Source: Stercorarius parasiticus (lineage: Eukaryota; Chordata; Aves; Charadriiformes; Stercorariidae). Taken from it: a stretch of DNA of 64,000 nucleotides. The notes below the pieces were generated by a model. It searched no databases. It worked only from the letters and a program-made list of their open reading frames with translations, and was not told where the DNA came from. A program made the position numbers and the translations under genes. Location of the stretch: positions 124,001-188,000 of the forward strand of contig VWZL01004592.1 in the NCBI GenBank assembly GCA_013396915.1, given 5' to 3'. Positions 1-12,055 of the stretch are shown here, piece after piece (the first letter of the stretch is position 1; every line of letters begins with the position of its first letter).

Positions 1-1983
1 CAAGGTTAAAATAAAGGAAGTCATCTGAAAAAGGAAAAGAAAATTCTAGGAAGCAAACCCGGAATGATTATTTTTCAAGTATACAGCAATAATATATTTG
101 TTGTCTAACCCAAGACTCGAAGAGGTGAACATTCAGCAAATTTGCTGTGAGCTATGGTCAAGCAGCAAACTATTATAGCCCAGGGATTTTAGCATACATC
201 TCACAGGTGCTGTTGTCACACCAGAACTGTACTGGTGGATGCTACCATCCCTGTTATTTATTTATTTTACAGGTTTGGAAACTGAGGCACAAAAAAAAGA
301 AGCAAGTTTCCCCAGGTGTCACATCAGGATAATAATGGAGAAAGCCCTGGAAAGTCTTATTTTTCTGAACCTGCAATATTGATTACACTGTTTTGACATT
401 TAATCCATTGTAACTTGAACACAGCACTTACAAACTGACTCTTTCCAAAAGAGTCCTATAAGCTTCCAGACATCACTTCATGTTTTAAATCCATTAAATG
501 CTTTGGAGGAACTACCTTGAAACGTACAGAATAATTAAACCTATAGACATTATCAAAGTAGGCATTTTTCTTTATCTATGTATTTATCTCCCTTAATATT
601 TTTTGTGATAAAACAAACTAAAAAAACAACCAAAAAACTCTTGATTCCCCTGCCACCATTGCATCATAGCCTCCTTTTTCTGTCCCAAGTTGAAAAAGTT
701 ACTAGCACTTCATCAAAATTGGTGTTTTAAGATAACAGAACATACTAATTCCCATTAATAAACAAAGCCATTTCTTTCTAGCAAAAACAGTGAAGATAGA
801 TAGTTCAGATTCCTGCTCCAACCCCAATTAGCTTCTGGTTTATATTACTACTTTACAACAGCTGGCTTGGCACAAAGGCATGACATGAAGCAGCTACTGA
901 ACTCATTGCATAAAACTGCAAGTGTTCAAAATAAAACATAGGATAATTCCACTTAAGACTTGATGTTTCTCACAGAAGAATTATAAACACCAGAGGCTAT
1001 TCTTCTAGAACAGTAACATGGCCTTTCACAGTGTCATTCCAGTATTTGGGGCCTAACAGCTTTCCAGAATTTTTCAGGACAAGGGAAGTTGTTTATCATT
1101 AAAAAAAAACCCATGCAGGTGTTCCACATAACAGTGCAAACAAGAACAACAACAAAAAAAATCTGTTTCATGACAGATGCAGCTCTGAAAGCAGCAAACT
1201 CCTGAATTCTCAGCTTCTGTCTCCAATGCTGTTCGTCTCCTGCCCCTACCTGGACTGCTCCCTGCAAACTGGCAACACTGTTGGACTACGATGCCTGGAA
1301 AAAAAGGGCTGCCACAGATGCTGTTGGGCACTCCAGCCCCAGCAGATGCGCATCAGTAAGAACCACATCTTCTACGCATAATGCCTCATTTGGGAAGGCT
1401 GTAAAAAAAGACTGGATGACACTGGGAACAACGAACTCTACTGGGGCCACATGCAAGGGCATTAATATCAAATTTCAAGGTTCAGGTGAGCATCCCTTGC
1501 CCAGGCTAGCCTTTCACATTCTTCAAGATCAGCCCAGTCCCAAACAGCCCCTTGAGCACACATCTTTCACAGAGATTCTTAGGACTAAGATTTCCTCAAC
1601 ACATGTGAACCATCAAACACCATTTTGGGACAGAGAGCACACTCATCCTCCTTACCTTGTCTAACCCTCACATGCTTCTTTTCATTTGCTGCAGGCAGAT
1701 GGGCTTCCACGCCACCAACTGCTGTAGTATGAACTTTAGTTTGGGAAGCTCTTTGCGAAAAGCACTGCACTAAAAGTAATTGTAAACTGATGAGAACACC
1801 CAGACTTCACTGCATTTGTTACCAAGCATCTGAAAATCCAAGACAGCAGTACAGAAAGTCCAAGCAGTTCTTCAGAGAGCAAGCGGCATGGTTCACCTCC
1901 TTGGTCTTTGCTGGTACTTTAAAGTTTTGGTATCACAATATTAAAACAGGGTAGAAGTAATGCCATGTGACTCCCCTACTTAC
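1..1983 (-). other. CRACR2B intron 3 (partial)
   Basis: Sequence downstream of the exon 3 donor. I find no further CRACR2B exon here: none of the expected coiled-coil coding is seen in any minus frame. It holds a MIR-like fragment at about 261-330 and otherwise no recognisable feature. Confidence 0.7.
261..330 (-). repeat. MIR-like SINE fragment
   Basis: TTATTTTACAGGTTTGGAAA followed by CTGAGGCAC resembles the antisense MIR core (tttacagatgaggaaactgaggca), with a degraded continuation. Confidence 0.5.
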
Positions 1984-2155
1984 TCGTCAAACATGTGGGC
2001 TGCTCCGAGCTGCTCCATCATAGAACAGAATCGTTTCTCTTCATCATCATCTGCTGGGTCCAAGTCATCTGACCAGCCTGACTCAAAGGTTTCCTCGTGT
2101 CTGGAGTGATCCATTCTCCCAGCCCCTTGACACAATTCAATCCCTATTAACTTTC
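1984..2155 (-). CDS. CRACR2B: CRACR2B coding exon 3 (acidic linker)
   Basis: 172 bases. Acceptor caccag, donor GA|GTAAGT, entered in phase 1 and left in phase 2. The sequence is rich in Asp/Glu and ends [12 protein letters not shown]. It aligns by position and by the motif M-x-x-LGA with the human linker before the coiled coil. The next exon is not in bases 1-1983. Confidence 0.85.
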
Positions 2156-5100
2156 CTGGTGTAAGGAGAAAGGAAGAAGGAGAATAAAGTCAAATTGGGT
2201 GTCATTTAATGAGCTGCTATTTAAATGGCAGCCCAACAGAGCTCCATGAGAAGCTGCCTGCACGCTGCTGGTGCGGAATAAAGCTTCTGGTCAGTAAAGA
2301 GCCTCCGTTCTGATGTCCTGAGTGATGTCAGCATCCAGTCTGCAATGCTGGGACTGAAACTGGCTCCCAGCCCTGGCTGTTAGGGCTCTGCTCACATCTG
2401 CGTGAAGATGACCTACCACCCACGGCCTTGGATTCTCAACATGTGAAGCATGCGGCATTAGGTGACTTCACTCCCATAGAGCAGCGCTGTGGGTTCAGTT
2501 GCCAATGATCCCACAAGCTCCCTCTGGGACTGCAAGCCCGGCACTGAATAACACCATGCCTCAGTTCCCCAGCTTAAAAAAAAAGTGAGGAGATCAATAC
2601 CCTTCCTTTCTCATGTGCTACATCTGTTCTCACTCTAGTGCTATGGGACAAGGACCGCCTCTTGCTAGGATTGTGTAGAATCTCTGAACAAAATGAACTT
2701 ACCTTCCAAACAACTCCCCCTGCCCCATCCCACGTACGGATGGCTTCCAGCTATCTGGATCCTGTTTCATGCTGAGACAATAACACCATGAGAACTTCAT
2801 GCTATGCAAGGCATGTGACAAATACTGGTGCTGGGAACAAATTCTTCTCAAAGAAACAAATCAAGCAATCCTATCCAAAACTCAGGCCTCCATCCTGTAT
2901 ACAGACCTCCATTAGCGGCTACTTATCCTTTCCAAAACATATCTGCTTGGTTCAAAACGCAGAAATGACATCCCAGCTACAGGGCCAGGAGCCAAGGATG
3001 TTCAGAGCATGGATGAGAACATTAAGCTGCTTTTAGGGGAAAAATATCCACTATTTGTGTACCTAGAGTCACTTAACTTGACCACTTCTTAGCTCCGTAT
3101 GTCCAGAACCTAGACACTTCTCTGCCACTCTTAAGATGTGCTGTAAAAGAACTTGCAGTAAAAAAACTTGCAGTGTGGAGATACAGGTCCTATTCAGCTT
3201 AAAACCTGAGGATCAGGCAGTTAATTAAGAAGATGGTCTTAGATTAGGCACTTTGGGTGTCTGCTTTAAAGAAAGAGTCACTATCTCTCATTATCTCTCT
3301 TTTACAGATGGGAAGATTGAGCTAGAGAATTAGCTGAAGATTGTTTTGACATTCTAGAAGGACCTCAGATTGCTTTAAATTGAACATTTTAAACGTATGC
3401 TCTTTTGTCAGTTGTGCAGATGCACCCTGTAACCTCTCAGAGGCCATGCAAGGAGCCCTCTCAAGAAGCAGAGTTGATTGCAGCTTGAACTGCTTCCCTT
3501 GATTTCCCCCCTGCACACTCCAGAAGGAAGACAGCAATATGCCAGACTAAACTCTTGAGTTAGGGGCAAAGTCTGAAAAGGATTTCAATAAAGCCAGACA
3601 CAAAGAACAACCATAAGGAAAAGAAACACAGAAATGAAGTGTTTTGCCTAGACTGGAGCAAGTGCCACAGAGCCAGGCTACCAACAGAGGGTGGTCCTTG
3701 ACAACTGGTGGCTGACACAAAGAGAAATCTTGCCTACCTCTGCCAGCAATGGCACTGAGGCAGGTACCCTCATGATGTCCATCTATGGCTATGGCTGGGA
3801 CAAATGCCTCAATAAGATTTGGGAATAACCAAGTCATAACACAGAGGGCACTGTCTATGTCAAGGTGGCCAAATGGTGACTGTCTATGTCATGGTGGCCT
3901 ACTCCGCTCTCTATTCCACTCTCATGAGACCCCACCTGGAGTACTGCATCCAGCTCTGGGGCCCCCAACATAAGAAGGACATAGACATGTTGGAGTAGGT
4001 CCAGAGGAGGGCCACGAAGATGATCAGAGGGCTGGAGCACTTCTCCTATGAAGACAGGCTGAGAGAGTTGGGGTTGTTCAGCCTGGAGAAGAGAAGGCTC
4101 CAGGGAGACCTTATAGCAGGCTTTCAGTACTTAAAGGGGGCTTACAGGAAAGATGGGGAGGGACTCTTTATCAGGGAGTGTAGTGATAGGAAAAGGGGTA
4201 ACAGTTTTAAGCTGAAAGAGGGCAGATTTAAATAAAGTATTAGGAAGAAATTCTTTACTGTGAGGCTGGTGAGGCACTGGAACAGGTTGCCCAGAGAAGC
4301 TGTGGCTGCCCCATCCCTGGAAGTGTTCAAGGCCAGGCTGGATGGGGCTTTGAGCAACCTGGTCCAGTGGAAGGTGTCCCTGGCCATGGCAGGGGGGTTG
4401 GAACTAGATGATCTTCCAAGGTTCCTTGCAACCCAGCCCTGGGTGGGAAAGCCCGCACTCCAGAGATGACTCATTCCTGGCAAAGGCAGCAGAACCACCC
4501 AAAAAGATTTCGCCCCTGCAGGCAGGACCACAAGGCAGAAACAGTCAGCAAGCACTCAGTGGGTTAACACATTCCCAGAACACAGTTTTCCATATTTATT
4601 CTGAGTAAATCTTTACAACTTCTCCTTTCAGGGCTGGCTGTTTCTGGCCATTCAAATTGAAGCACCCAAAAGATCCCTCCTCTCCAAGTTGTGAGAAAGC
4701 CATGAGCAACCACAATCTGAGCAATCAGGACACTGCAATTCAAGAGCCGCCTCAGTAACTTCTGAAAACTAGACCACCTCTGTTCACTTGCTTTGACCTC
4801 ATCCGATTAACACATCTATGTGTCCAAAGAAGGTGCTAACAGGGTGCAGATTTTCTGAGAGCTTACAACCAGCTAAGGCAACTAAGTACCCATGGCAAAG
4901 GTTACTAGCGCTATGGTGGTTCTCCTCCTTAGCACTTCTTGCACTGCTTGCGCTGCTGGATGACGACTCTGGTATAGAATTAGCATTCTCCTAGTGTTTA
5001 CAAAAGGCAACAGTAAGAGGAAAACAAAAGCTCATTTGCCAGCGTGCTAGACTATTGCTAGTATCCTTGAACAGCACTGAATAAACCAGCTGGAGACAGT

Positions 5101-7266
5101 TGCCGAGAGGCATATTTCTGTCCCCTCACCTAACAAAGGTCCTTATCCAGATGAACAACTGTGGACCACATGGCTAGATACAGTATGTACCATCTCCAGC
5201 AGGAGATGTTCAGAAGCTGGATCTACCAAGTAGGCAGGTAACAGTTGTAGAAGGCGGCAATGCAAAGCCTCAGGAAGGGGGATAGCAGCATTGCACACAC
5301 ACCTTCTCCAATGTTATTCACATAAGCATGAGGCATTGCTGGTACAGCTTCAGCAGAACCACTGCACTTTCTGTCTTACCATCATAAAACATTGTGCCAC
5401 AGATGGGCTTTTTCATTCCTCTGCCTCTGTGCAGTCCTTACCTAGTCCCATGCTGAACTCCACAGGTGTCAGATATCCATTATTGTTCTGTTCCAAGCTG
5501 TCAAAAACAGCCTCCAGCTGTTCAAGGGTTAGAGGGAGCTCACTCTGAAGCCGCTGCAGAGACAAAAGAATGAACACAATTAAGACGTGACTGAAGTCTT
5601 CCCTGTGACTAGCTCCCGTCCCTGTTGTCCTCAGCTTTGGCCCACAGCAATGTGCCCTTTCAGCACTGCATCCTGGTGAGTAAGCGACAATCTGCAAGTA
5701 CAGACGAGCAATGACACAAATACCTGTTTGGGCCCACTGATACGGCAATGCTTTCCACTACTGGATGATTCAACCAGGACTGCAGAGGAGGAGCTTCAGG
5801 TTATTTTGTTTGGAGGGAGCTCAACCCTCTTCCTCCCTGACTTCAGAACCATTGCCTCTAGTTCACTGCCTGCCTCTCTCCACCCTTGCCCAAGACCTGC
5901 CCAAAGGTGGCTGCCCCCCAGGGCACTGACAGCTTCCTGTGACCACTGCTGCTCCCAGGAGAGCTCTCTATGGGCCCAGCAGGTACCAGCTCCACCTCTT
6001 TGGCCAGAGAGGGAGGACAGACTTGTGGGTGTCTGGATTCAGGTCACAGCTCTTGCAGGAAATCTTGCAGATCATAAACAAAACATTCAGTCCATAACAG
6101 AGAGTTAGCTTTCTTCTGTCATCTTCCGCCTGTTGGGATAGTATCACTATTCCCACAGCACAGGCAAGGAGCAGAGAGATTTCCCTTCATAATACGTGTG
6201 TAGAGCACCTAGCATGAAGGGCACCCAAAGAAGCTTCCAAATAACAAGTGGTGTGGACTAAAACCTCACTACTGCCTGTTAAACGTGCATGTTTAGATAA
6301 AAGCTTAATAAATATTTATTAATGTAACCATACAAAATTAGGCTTCACACAACCCAAAACAAAGCGAGTCAATAATTAAACCAGCAGAGACCTGCCAAGT
6401 GTTAATTACAGATGGAAGAAGAGATGAGACAGAAGAAAACCAATCTGCATGTAACCTTCCTGATAAATCATTAAAACAAAACTCACAAAGAACTACAGAG
6501 ATTCTGTTAATAAATACTGTTTTTAACAGAAAGCAGCAAAATGCATTATACTAGAGCGAAGCTGAAGTTCAGGCCTACGGTGAGTTTTTGAGATCAGGCT
6601 TTAGCTATGATTGAGACAAAAAAGTTATACATCTTTTTTTGTTAAGAGGTTGGTGAATTTTTTTTCATTGTTGACTGTGTTTTGGTGGGGTGGTGGTTGT
6701 TTTGGTTTTTTTTAATTAAACCAAATATTTTTTTCTCCCCAGATTACCCATCCACTGCATGCTTAATGTTTGTAGGAACTCTTGCAATTTTTTTTTATTT
6801 TATGCATTCCTTAAAAATTTGGAATTGCAGTCCCACTTATTCCAGGAATTCCCTGGAGGTCCAAGGTGCTTCTGGGATTTTCGGTTCCTAGCAGCTGGCT
6901 GTGGCAGAATTTGCCTACCAGAAATCTGAATGAGACAGAGTCCACATGCACACCCACGCTTGCCAAAAAGAAAGACGTGCCACATTCGCCCCTCTTCTGC
7001 CACTCATGACTTTACAGCTCCTCCCAGGAAAGGGGAAGGATTTTTTCCCTCACCTGCATGTCCACCTTGGTGATAAAACCCTTCTTGTCCTTGTCACACA
7101 GCTGGAAGAGCTCCCTTGCCTTCTCAAGCATCTCCACCTGCACATCTTCCAATTCGCTCATTTGGTTGGAGGGAGAGGCACAAGCAGCCACCCCATCCTC
7201 CTCATCCCTTTCCTCTTCTCCTTCCCAGTGGACGTATCCCAGGAGCACTCCCCTCTGGTTCTCCAT
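1984..7266 (-). CDS. CRACR2B: CRACR2B (EFCAB4A) coding region, 5' part, three exons; gene runs off the window at base 1
   Basis: EF-hand protein related to CRACR2A, a cytosolic regulator of ORAI/STIM store-operated Ca2+ entry (family knowledge). Joined exons are 7266-7054, 5553-5442 and 2155-1984, with phases 0, 1 and 2, and all three introns GT-AG. The start ATG at 7266 is preceded in frame by TGA and fits the length of family N-termini. Residues 1-45 are an acidic leader. EF-hand 1 has its loop at residues 58-69 ([12 protein letters not shown]). EF-hand 2 has its loop at 92-103 ([12 protein letters not shown]). An acidic linker follows, containing [12 protein letters not shown] and a conserved-type helix near MMEQLGA. 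The family continues with a coiled coil, which must lie left of base 1. The downstream position and same direction relative to PNPLA2 match human 11p15.5. Identification rests on remembered similarity to human CRACR2B ([14 protein letters not shown]). Confidence 0.9.
3296..3341 (-). repeat. MIR-like SINE fragment, short
   Basis: TCTTTTACAGATGGGAAGAT then TGAG resembles the antisense MIR core. Short match, weak. Confidence 0.3.
3850..3899 (+). repeat. 29-base tandem duplication at the CR1 5' boundary
   Basis: ACTGTCTATGTCAAGGTGG at 3850 recurs as ACTGTCTATGTCATGGTGG at 3879; the 21-base units differ at one base and are spaced 29 bases apart. Confidence 0.9.
3900..4437 (+). mobile_element. CR1 LINE, truncated 3' part, decayed
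   Basis: Plus-strand sequence encodes the C-terminal end of the CR1 ORF2 product: readable [35 protein letters not shown] and [10 protein letters not shown] in one frame. Two in-frame stops (TAG 3996-3998, TAA 4233-4235) show it is dead. The element is 5'-truncated and its usual 8-base repeat tail is missing. It lies in CRACR2B intron 2 opposite to the gene. Confidence 0.92.
5442..5553 (-). CDS. CRACR2B: CRACR2B coding exon 2 (EF-hand 2)
   Basis: 112 bases, entered in phase 0 after ctctgcag and left in phase 1 at G|GTAAGG. It encodes residues 72-108 plus the first base of codon 109. [15 protein letters not shown] is the entering helix and the loop follows. The loop starts with Glu rather than the near-invariant Asp (see findings). 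Confidence 0.9.
5554..7053 (-). other. CRACR2B intron 1 of the coding region
   Basis: 1.5 kb of AT-rich sequence with T-runs near 6650-6800. Nothing else recognisable. Confidence 0.8.
7054..7266 (-). CDS. CRACR2B: CRACR2B coding exon 1 (start codon, acidic leader, EF-hand 1)
   Basis: 71 codons, ending in CAG followed by the donor GTGAGG. The exon probably begins at 7309, after a CAG acceptor at 7310-7312 with a pyrimidine tract, giving 43 bases of 5' UTR without an ATG. A TGA lies in frame nine codons before the ATG, so this ATG is the first possible start. Met36 is a conceivable alternative. EF-hand 1 occupies the last third. Confidence 0.9.
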
Positions 7267-10200
7267 CTTCTCAAAGCCTTTTTGCCCAGGTCAGGAGCAA
7301 ACAGAAGAACTGCAGGGTAGGAAACAGAGAAATCCCAGTCAAACATGACCCTCCACTTCCATCCCACACATCATCTAATTATGTGCCTTTTTGATTTGAA
7401 AGAAGAACACCCAGCACCTATATCTGTTACTGAGAGAAGGGGGGAAGACAGACAGTGCGCAGAGAATTTGCATGAGAGCTACACACCATACATAGGTACA
7501 CACTGTACACAACATGGGCGTAACCAAACATACCACACAGCTGTAACCCTCCACACTGTGAGGGGCTCCAGACCCTACAGTGAGCAAGGATGCTCTTTTG
7601 CCATCTCTCCTCTTCAGGTTCAGACCTACAGGGCAGTCAGAGGTCTCTGCTGTTGAAAGCCAGGTGCCAAGGGAAGGTTTCAGGGGAGATCAGAGGATGG
7701 GAAGGGAATACTAAAGCACGCAGGTAAATCCGCATGGGAGCACGGTGATAGTCTTGTGACCTGAGATGGGGGTTTGAACACAGTCAGCAAGGCCACCTCC
7801 CAGCTCTCACACAGCTCCCTGGATACCCCGACTAGGATGCTTCTCTCTGGACTTGGTTCCTCTGGTCATAATTTGTGCTTTTCCTCCTCCTGTTGCTTTT
7901 CTGCACCTTTGAACACCAAACTTGCACCACAACTGCAAGAACATCCAGAGCTGGACAAAGGCAGAGAGGAAGAAGACCTGTGCAAGTGACGGAGGAAAGA
8001 GAAGAAGGAATGTCTCTCCCAGCCCTCTCCTGCCCAGGTCCCCTGGCTGGCCTTCCACCTCCGACATTTTCTTGTTAACACTTCCCAAATAGTAACTCCA
8101 TCTCCTTTCATGGTATTACAGCACAAATAAAGGTCAGACAATTCCTACACTGGGAAAAATTTAATAAGCTGAGCACTCCTGCTCCCTTTGCCTCCCAGCC
8201 TCTGTTTTGAGAGCTCGTAAGCTGCCAAACAGAATTTTAATCTGAAATGTTCACCTTTATAGGAAGGAAACCACACGACTATGGAGACATTTCAGAGGCC
8301 AAAGAAAATAATTCCCATTACTTACAAATACCTCAACCAAAAAGGCTAGGAATGAGAGCACCCCCTTAAGCACAGCACTGTGATTGTAAAGATGCATACA
8401 ACAGATCCCTACCCCAATCCACCTCCCGACTTACTGATGCTGTGTAACGCCTTCCAGACAGCTTTTCTTCAGCAACACCACCACATTTTTAAGCCTTGTT
8501 GCACTGATTGCTTTAGACTTCTCCTTCTGCAGATCTGTGTTCTGCATTGCAGGGCAGCAGTGAGCTGTGCAAGCAGGCTGAGAGCAGATTTAAACAGTAC
8601 TAGACAAAGAAGGCTTGAAGGTTGTTTTTTGTTTTTTTTAATCTCCAAGAAATTCAAAGCCACGTACAGATGCCGCGATAACAAACAAGTTAATTCTGTT
8701 TGCACTCTTAGTACAATGGGAGGATAAAGAGCATGATGGCCTGTAAGAATGTCACATGTGAGAACTATATGAAGCTGACACAAAAGGAGAAGACGATTAC
8801 GCACCACACTATTTGACTCTGTTTATTACTGCTGGTTCGTGAGCCAGAGGGTGGTTCTGCTTCAAAGAACAAGCAGAACGCTTCACTCCCCCTTTCGAAT
8901 CAGTGTTTTTTCAGGGCACCTCCGTCTAGCAGCACCTGAGAAGATACTTATTTGAAACTCTGCAGAAAACTACCTGTAAATAACACTACCTATTATATAT
9001 GTTTCTAGTCAAGTAGACGTTCCTGACAAGCATTAGACACAGAGCTGGACACAAACTTCGGGGCATACTGCAGAGGAAAGGAGGGAAGAAAGCATGAAAA
9101 GTGAGAAGGCAAGGGGGTGTCTTTCTCTCTTGCTCTTTTTCAAACAAATCCTCCTACCAAGCTTTTTTTTGTGTTATGGAGCCAACAGCAAAATTTGGAG
9201 ACTAAAGCTTGATTCTCTCCATTACCTGGACAGTCAGCTTGCTTCTGATGGCAAGTCTGTATGTGTCAGTAGTAAAGAAGTTGGAAAGAACCCCAGCTTA
9301 CTTTTCACATTCAAGTAAAAGTTGCAAAGATGGCCTTGAAAGGAAAAAAAATAAAAAAAGATGCAAATATCTTATGCCGCATAGATTTTACAGGTGATTA
9401 CAGTAAGGAATCGCATAGCCCAACTGATGAATGATAATTATTGGCTGCTACAGGTCACCTTGCTGAAACTTTTTGCCAGATCCTTTCCTTCCATGAAGGC
9501 CCAGTCTCAGCACAAGCAGCACCCGGCACCGGACAGTGAGTGCAGGTGGCAGCATGGGGGAAAAGAAATGGGAGTTCAAAGCAAAAGCCATGACAGTATT
9601 GCAGAAAACAGCCACAATAAGAGAGAGTGCAAGTAAGAAAAACATTTTCTAAAACATCCGTCTAGCTGCCTAAGAGACACTGAGGTCCCCAGAAGATCTT
9701 ACTTTCTTGTTAGCATCTTCGTCGTTTCTATTTCAAAAGCCAGAGCAGCCCATGCAGACGATGTCTCCTCAGCTCTGCTGCAGCAGACAAAAGGTTGTAC
9801 GAGGATGTTCTGTTCTCTCTTGAAGACACATTTGCAAGCTGAAATCGGACCCATTACATCCCTACCTCTAGCATCTCCTCATTTATCAAAAGCCCAGCTG
9901 TACTGTAGCTCTCAAACATTGGCTGAGCTAAAAGCCTCTTAATTAGAAGAGTTGGGAGCCTGACATGGACAAGAGTCTGAAAGGATTTCACTCACATGTA
10001 AAAGGCCAAGCCCATTAATTCAATGTTTTGAGTGCAGAGTCTTTCGTTCAAGCTGCTTCAAGTGGCTTCAAGCCAGATGTGGCTCTGGCAATGGCAAGAT
10101 AACACTTGCCGTACAAAGTGGCAAATAAGAGAGAGCCCCAATAAGCAAAATACACTGCAGATCTGATGGACTTCTCTCTCAGAGGCCTTTGAGAAGCCTT

Positions 10201-11304
10201 TTTGTCTCCATCCCCATTTGTAAGGGCATTTTATAAGGTATAAATGTGGATGAGGCACAAAGCAGATCTCAGTCTAACAAGTGCTGTCATACCTTCCTCA
10301 GTTACAGATCATCACTGCAAACTACTGGGGAAGCAGCTTCATCAGCAAGATGCAGAACATCACTGAAGAACAACTTTGAAAGAAACTGAGGTCATTAGAG
10401 TACTAAAACTGTGGACTGGTACTCAAAAGTGAGGCAAACAGAGCTGGCTTGGGTGCAGAAAGATGAGCTTAGGAAGAGCCATTCTTGCCTAACACAAGTA
10501 GAGAAGACAGGCATGGGCATCTTATGCTTTTCATCAGGCAAACCTGCCTGGCTTCCCTAGTGAGATGTAGCCAAGCCACCTCCAGTAACAAAGCCAGGGG
10601 TCGTTACCAAAACTTCCTGAGAGATTAATTTTTCCAGGTCTCTTCTGGCAGGACAAGGTAGTTATTGAGTCAGCACCAGTTAAGAATTAAACAAGAATTA
10701 AACAACTCAAACAAGTGCTTCTGCCACCTTCACATCTGGGAACTGTGACAGAGACCAAAAATTCCTCTCCCAGGGCATGGAAGATCTACCAGGAAGATGT
10801 AAGTGCCAGGGATACGGGGGCACCAATGGGCTCAAATTGCCCTGGCCAGCCTCGGTGTGTAATGTTCTTCTACAGCCCCCTCTTCCCCCACCCCAGGGGT
10901 TTGGCTGCCTGTGCTCAAGGTCAGCTCTGATACTGCACAGTCCACATTTGGGCAGCATCCAACATCTGAACAACCTGATACAGAGCTTGAGAGAAGGCCA
11001 CCCTTCAGGATCTGTGATTCCACCAGATATCTCCTGCCATGGTGCGTCCTGGGGTCCAGCAAACTAAAATTCAGCTGCTCCTGCAAGACGACTTTTCCAG
11101 AGCCCAGAAAGCAAACACAGATCTTCTCAGACACAGCACAGAATGGGAAATTTGACTGCTGGTAAAGACAGCTAACACCAGGTCTACAGTCGTAAGTGCA
11201 TATTTTAACTACTTGAGGCATAAACTGTAGTTCGTCCTGTGCAAAGATGTGCCAGAAAGTCAGCTGGATCCCATGGGCATGGCATTCTTTGGGGAAATCA
11301 CAAG

Positions 11305-11375
11305 ACATGAATTTTAATCCTGACTCAGCTTGCCATATGGCCCTGGGTAAGTCACATCACCTGCCTATGCTTATA
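11305..11375 (+). repeat. MIR-like SINE fragment
   Basis: TTTTAATCCTGACTCAGCTT and then CCCTGGGTAAGTCACATCAC follow the order and spacing of the sense MIR core (caagtcacttaacc). Confidence 0.55.
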
Positions 11376-11959
11376 GACTGTCAGCTCCTCCAATTTGATT
11401 CTGATGCTTGTGACAGCTGGCACTTTATTTTAAGACTCAGTTCCTGGAGACTGATAATTACATGTGAAACTCAAGAATCAAAATAGTTTCAAAGACTCAA
11501 AGCTGAAAAATGAAAAACTTGAACACAGAACTTGGAGAAACTGCAAATTTCAACAAACAGAAGAACAGATCCAAGGTGCTTTTCCTGGAAAGGGGAGATA
11601 CTACTTTCAAGGTAGCATTGCAGCGTCATGGTTTCCAATCATTGTCTCCGAAAGCTGCTTCTTGTAGCAGTAACCAGCGTTAAAGAGGTAAAGAAAAGTC
11701 ATGGCTGAAATGCAATCAACAGCCAAGCCCTTATCTATGTGACCGTGATCACTGTGTGCATGTGACAACTTTGGGGGTTTTTTGGTTTTGTTTTTGTTTG
11801 TTTTTTGTTTTTTTTCCATAGCCCAATGACAAGGAGGAAAGTGGGGAGCACAGCCAAATTTTCCACAGCTGGTCCTCAGATGACCCCAGTCGCTGCAGGG
11901 CATTGTACACACACTGAATACACAGCATTCCAGCAGTCCTGCCCCAATGCAAGACAATG

Positions 11960-12055
11960 AATCGACAGTTAACGAAGGAGGAAAAACTAAGCATAACTGC
12001 CTTAAGTGGCTTACCCAGGATTACAGAGCCAGTCCGCTGTTTGGGTCTTGTAGAG
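11960..12055 (-). repeat. MIR-like SINE fragment
   Basis: TTAAGTGGCTTACCCAGGAT and TACAGAGCCAG follow the antisense MIR order (ttaagtgacttgcccaaggtcacacagc). Confidence 0.5.

Larger units (their letters stand above)
2156..5441 (-). other. CRACR2B intron 2
   Basis: 3.3 kb intron. It contains the CR1 copy at about 3900-4437, a 29-base tandem duplication just before it (3850-3899) and a short MIR-like piece at about 3296-3341. No exon was recognised between these. Confidence 0.8.

Noticed and set aside
10832..11308. 158-codon minus-strand open frame, the longest in the CRACR2B 5' region
   Set aside because: No domain, signal or conserved pattern; isolated from splice sites.
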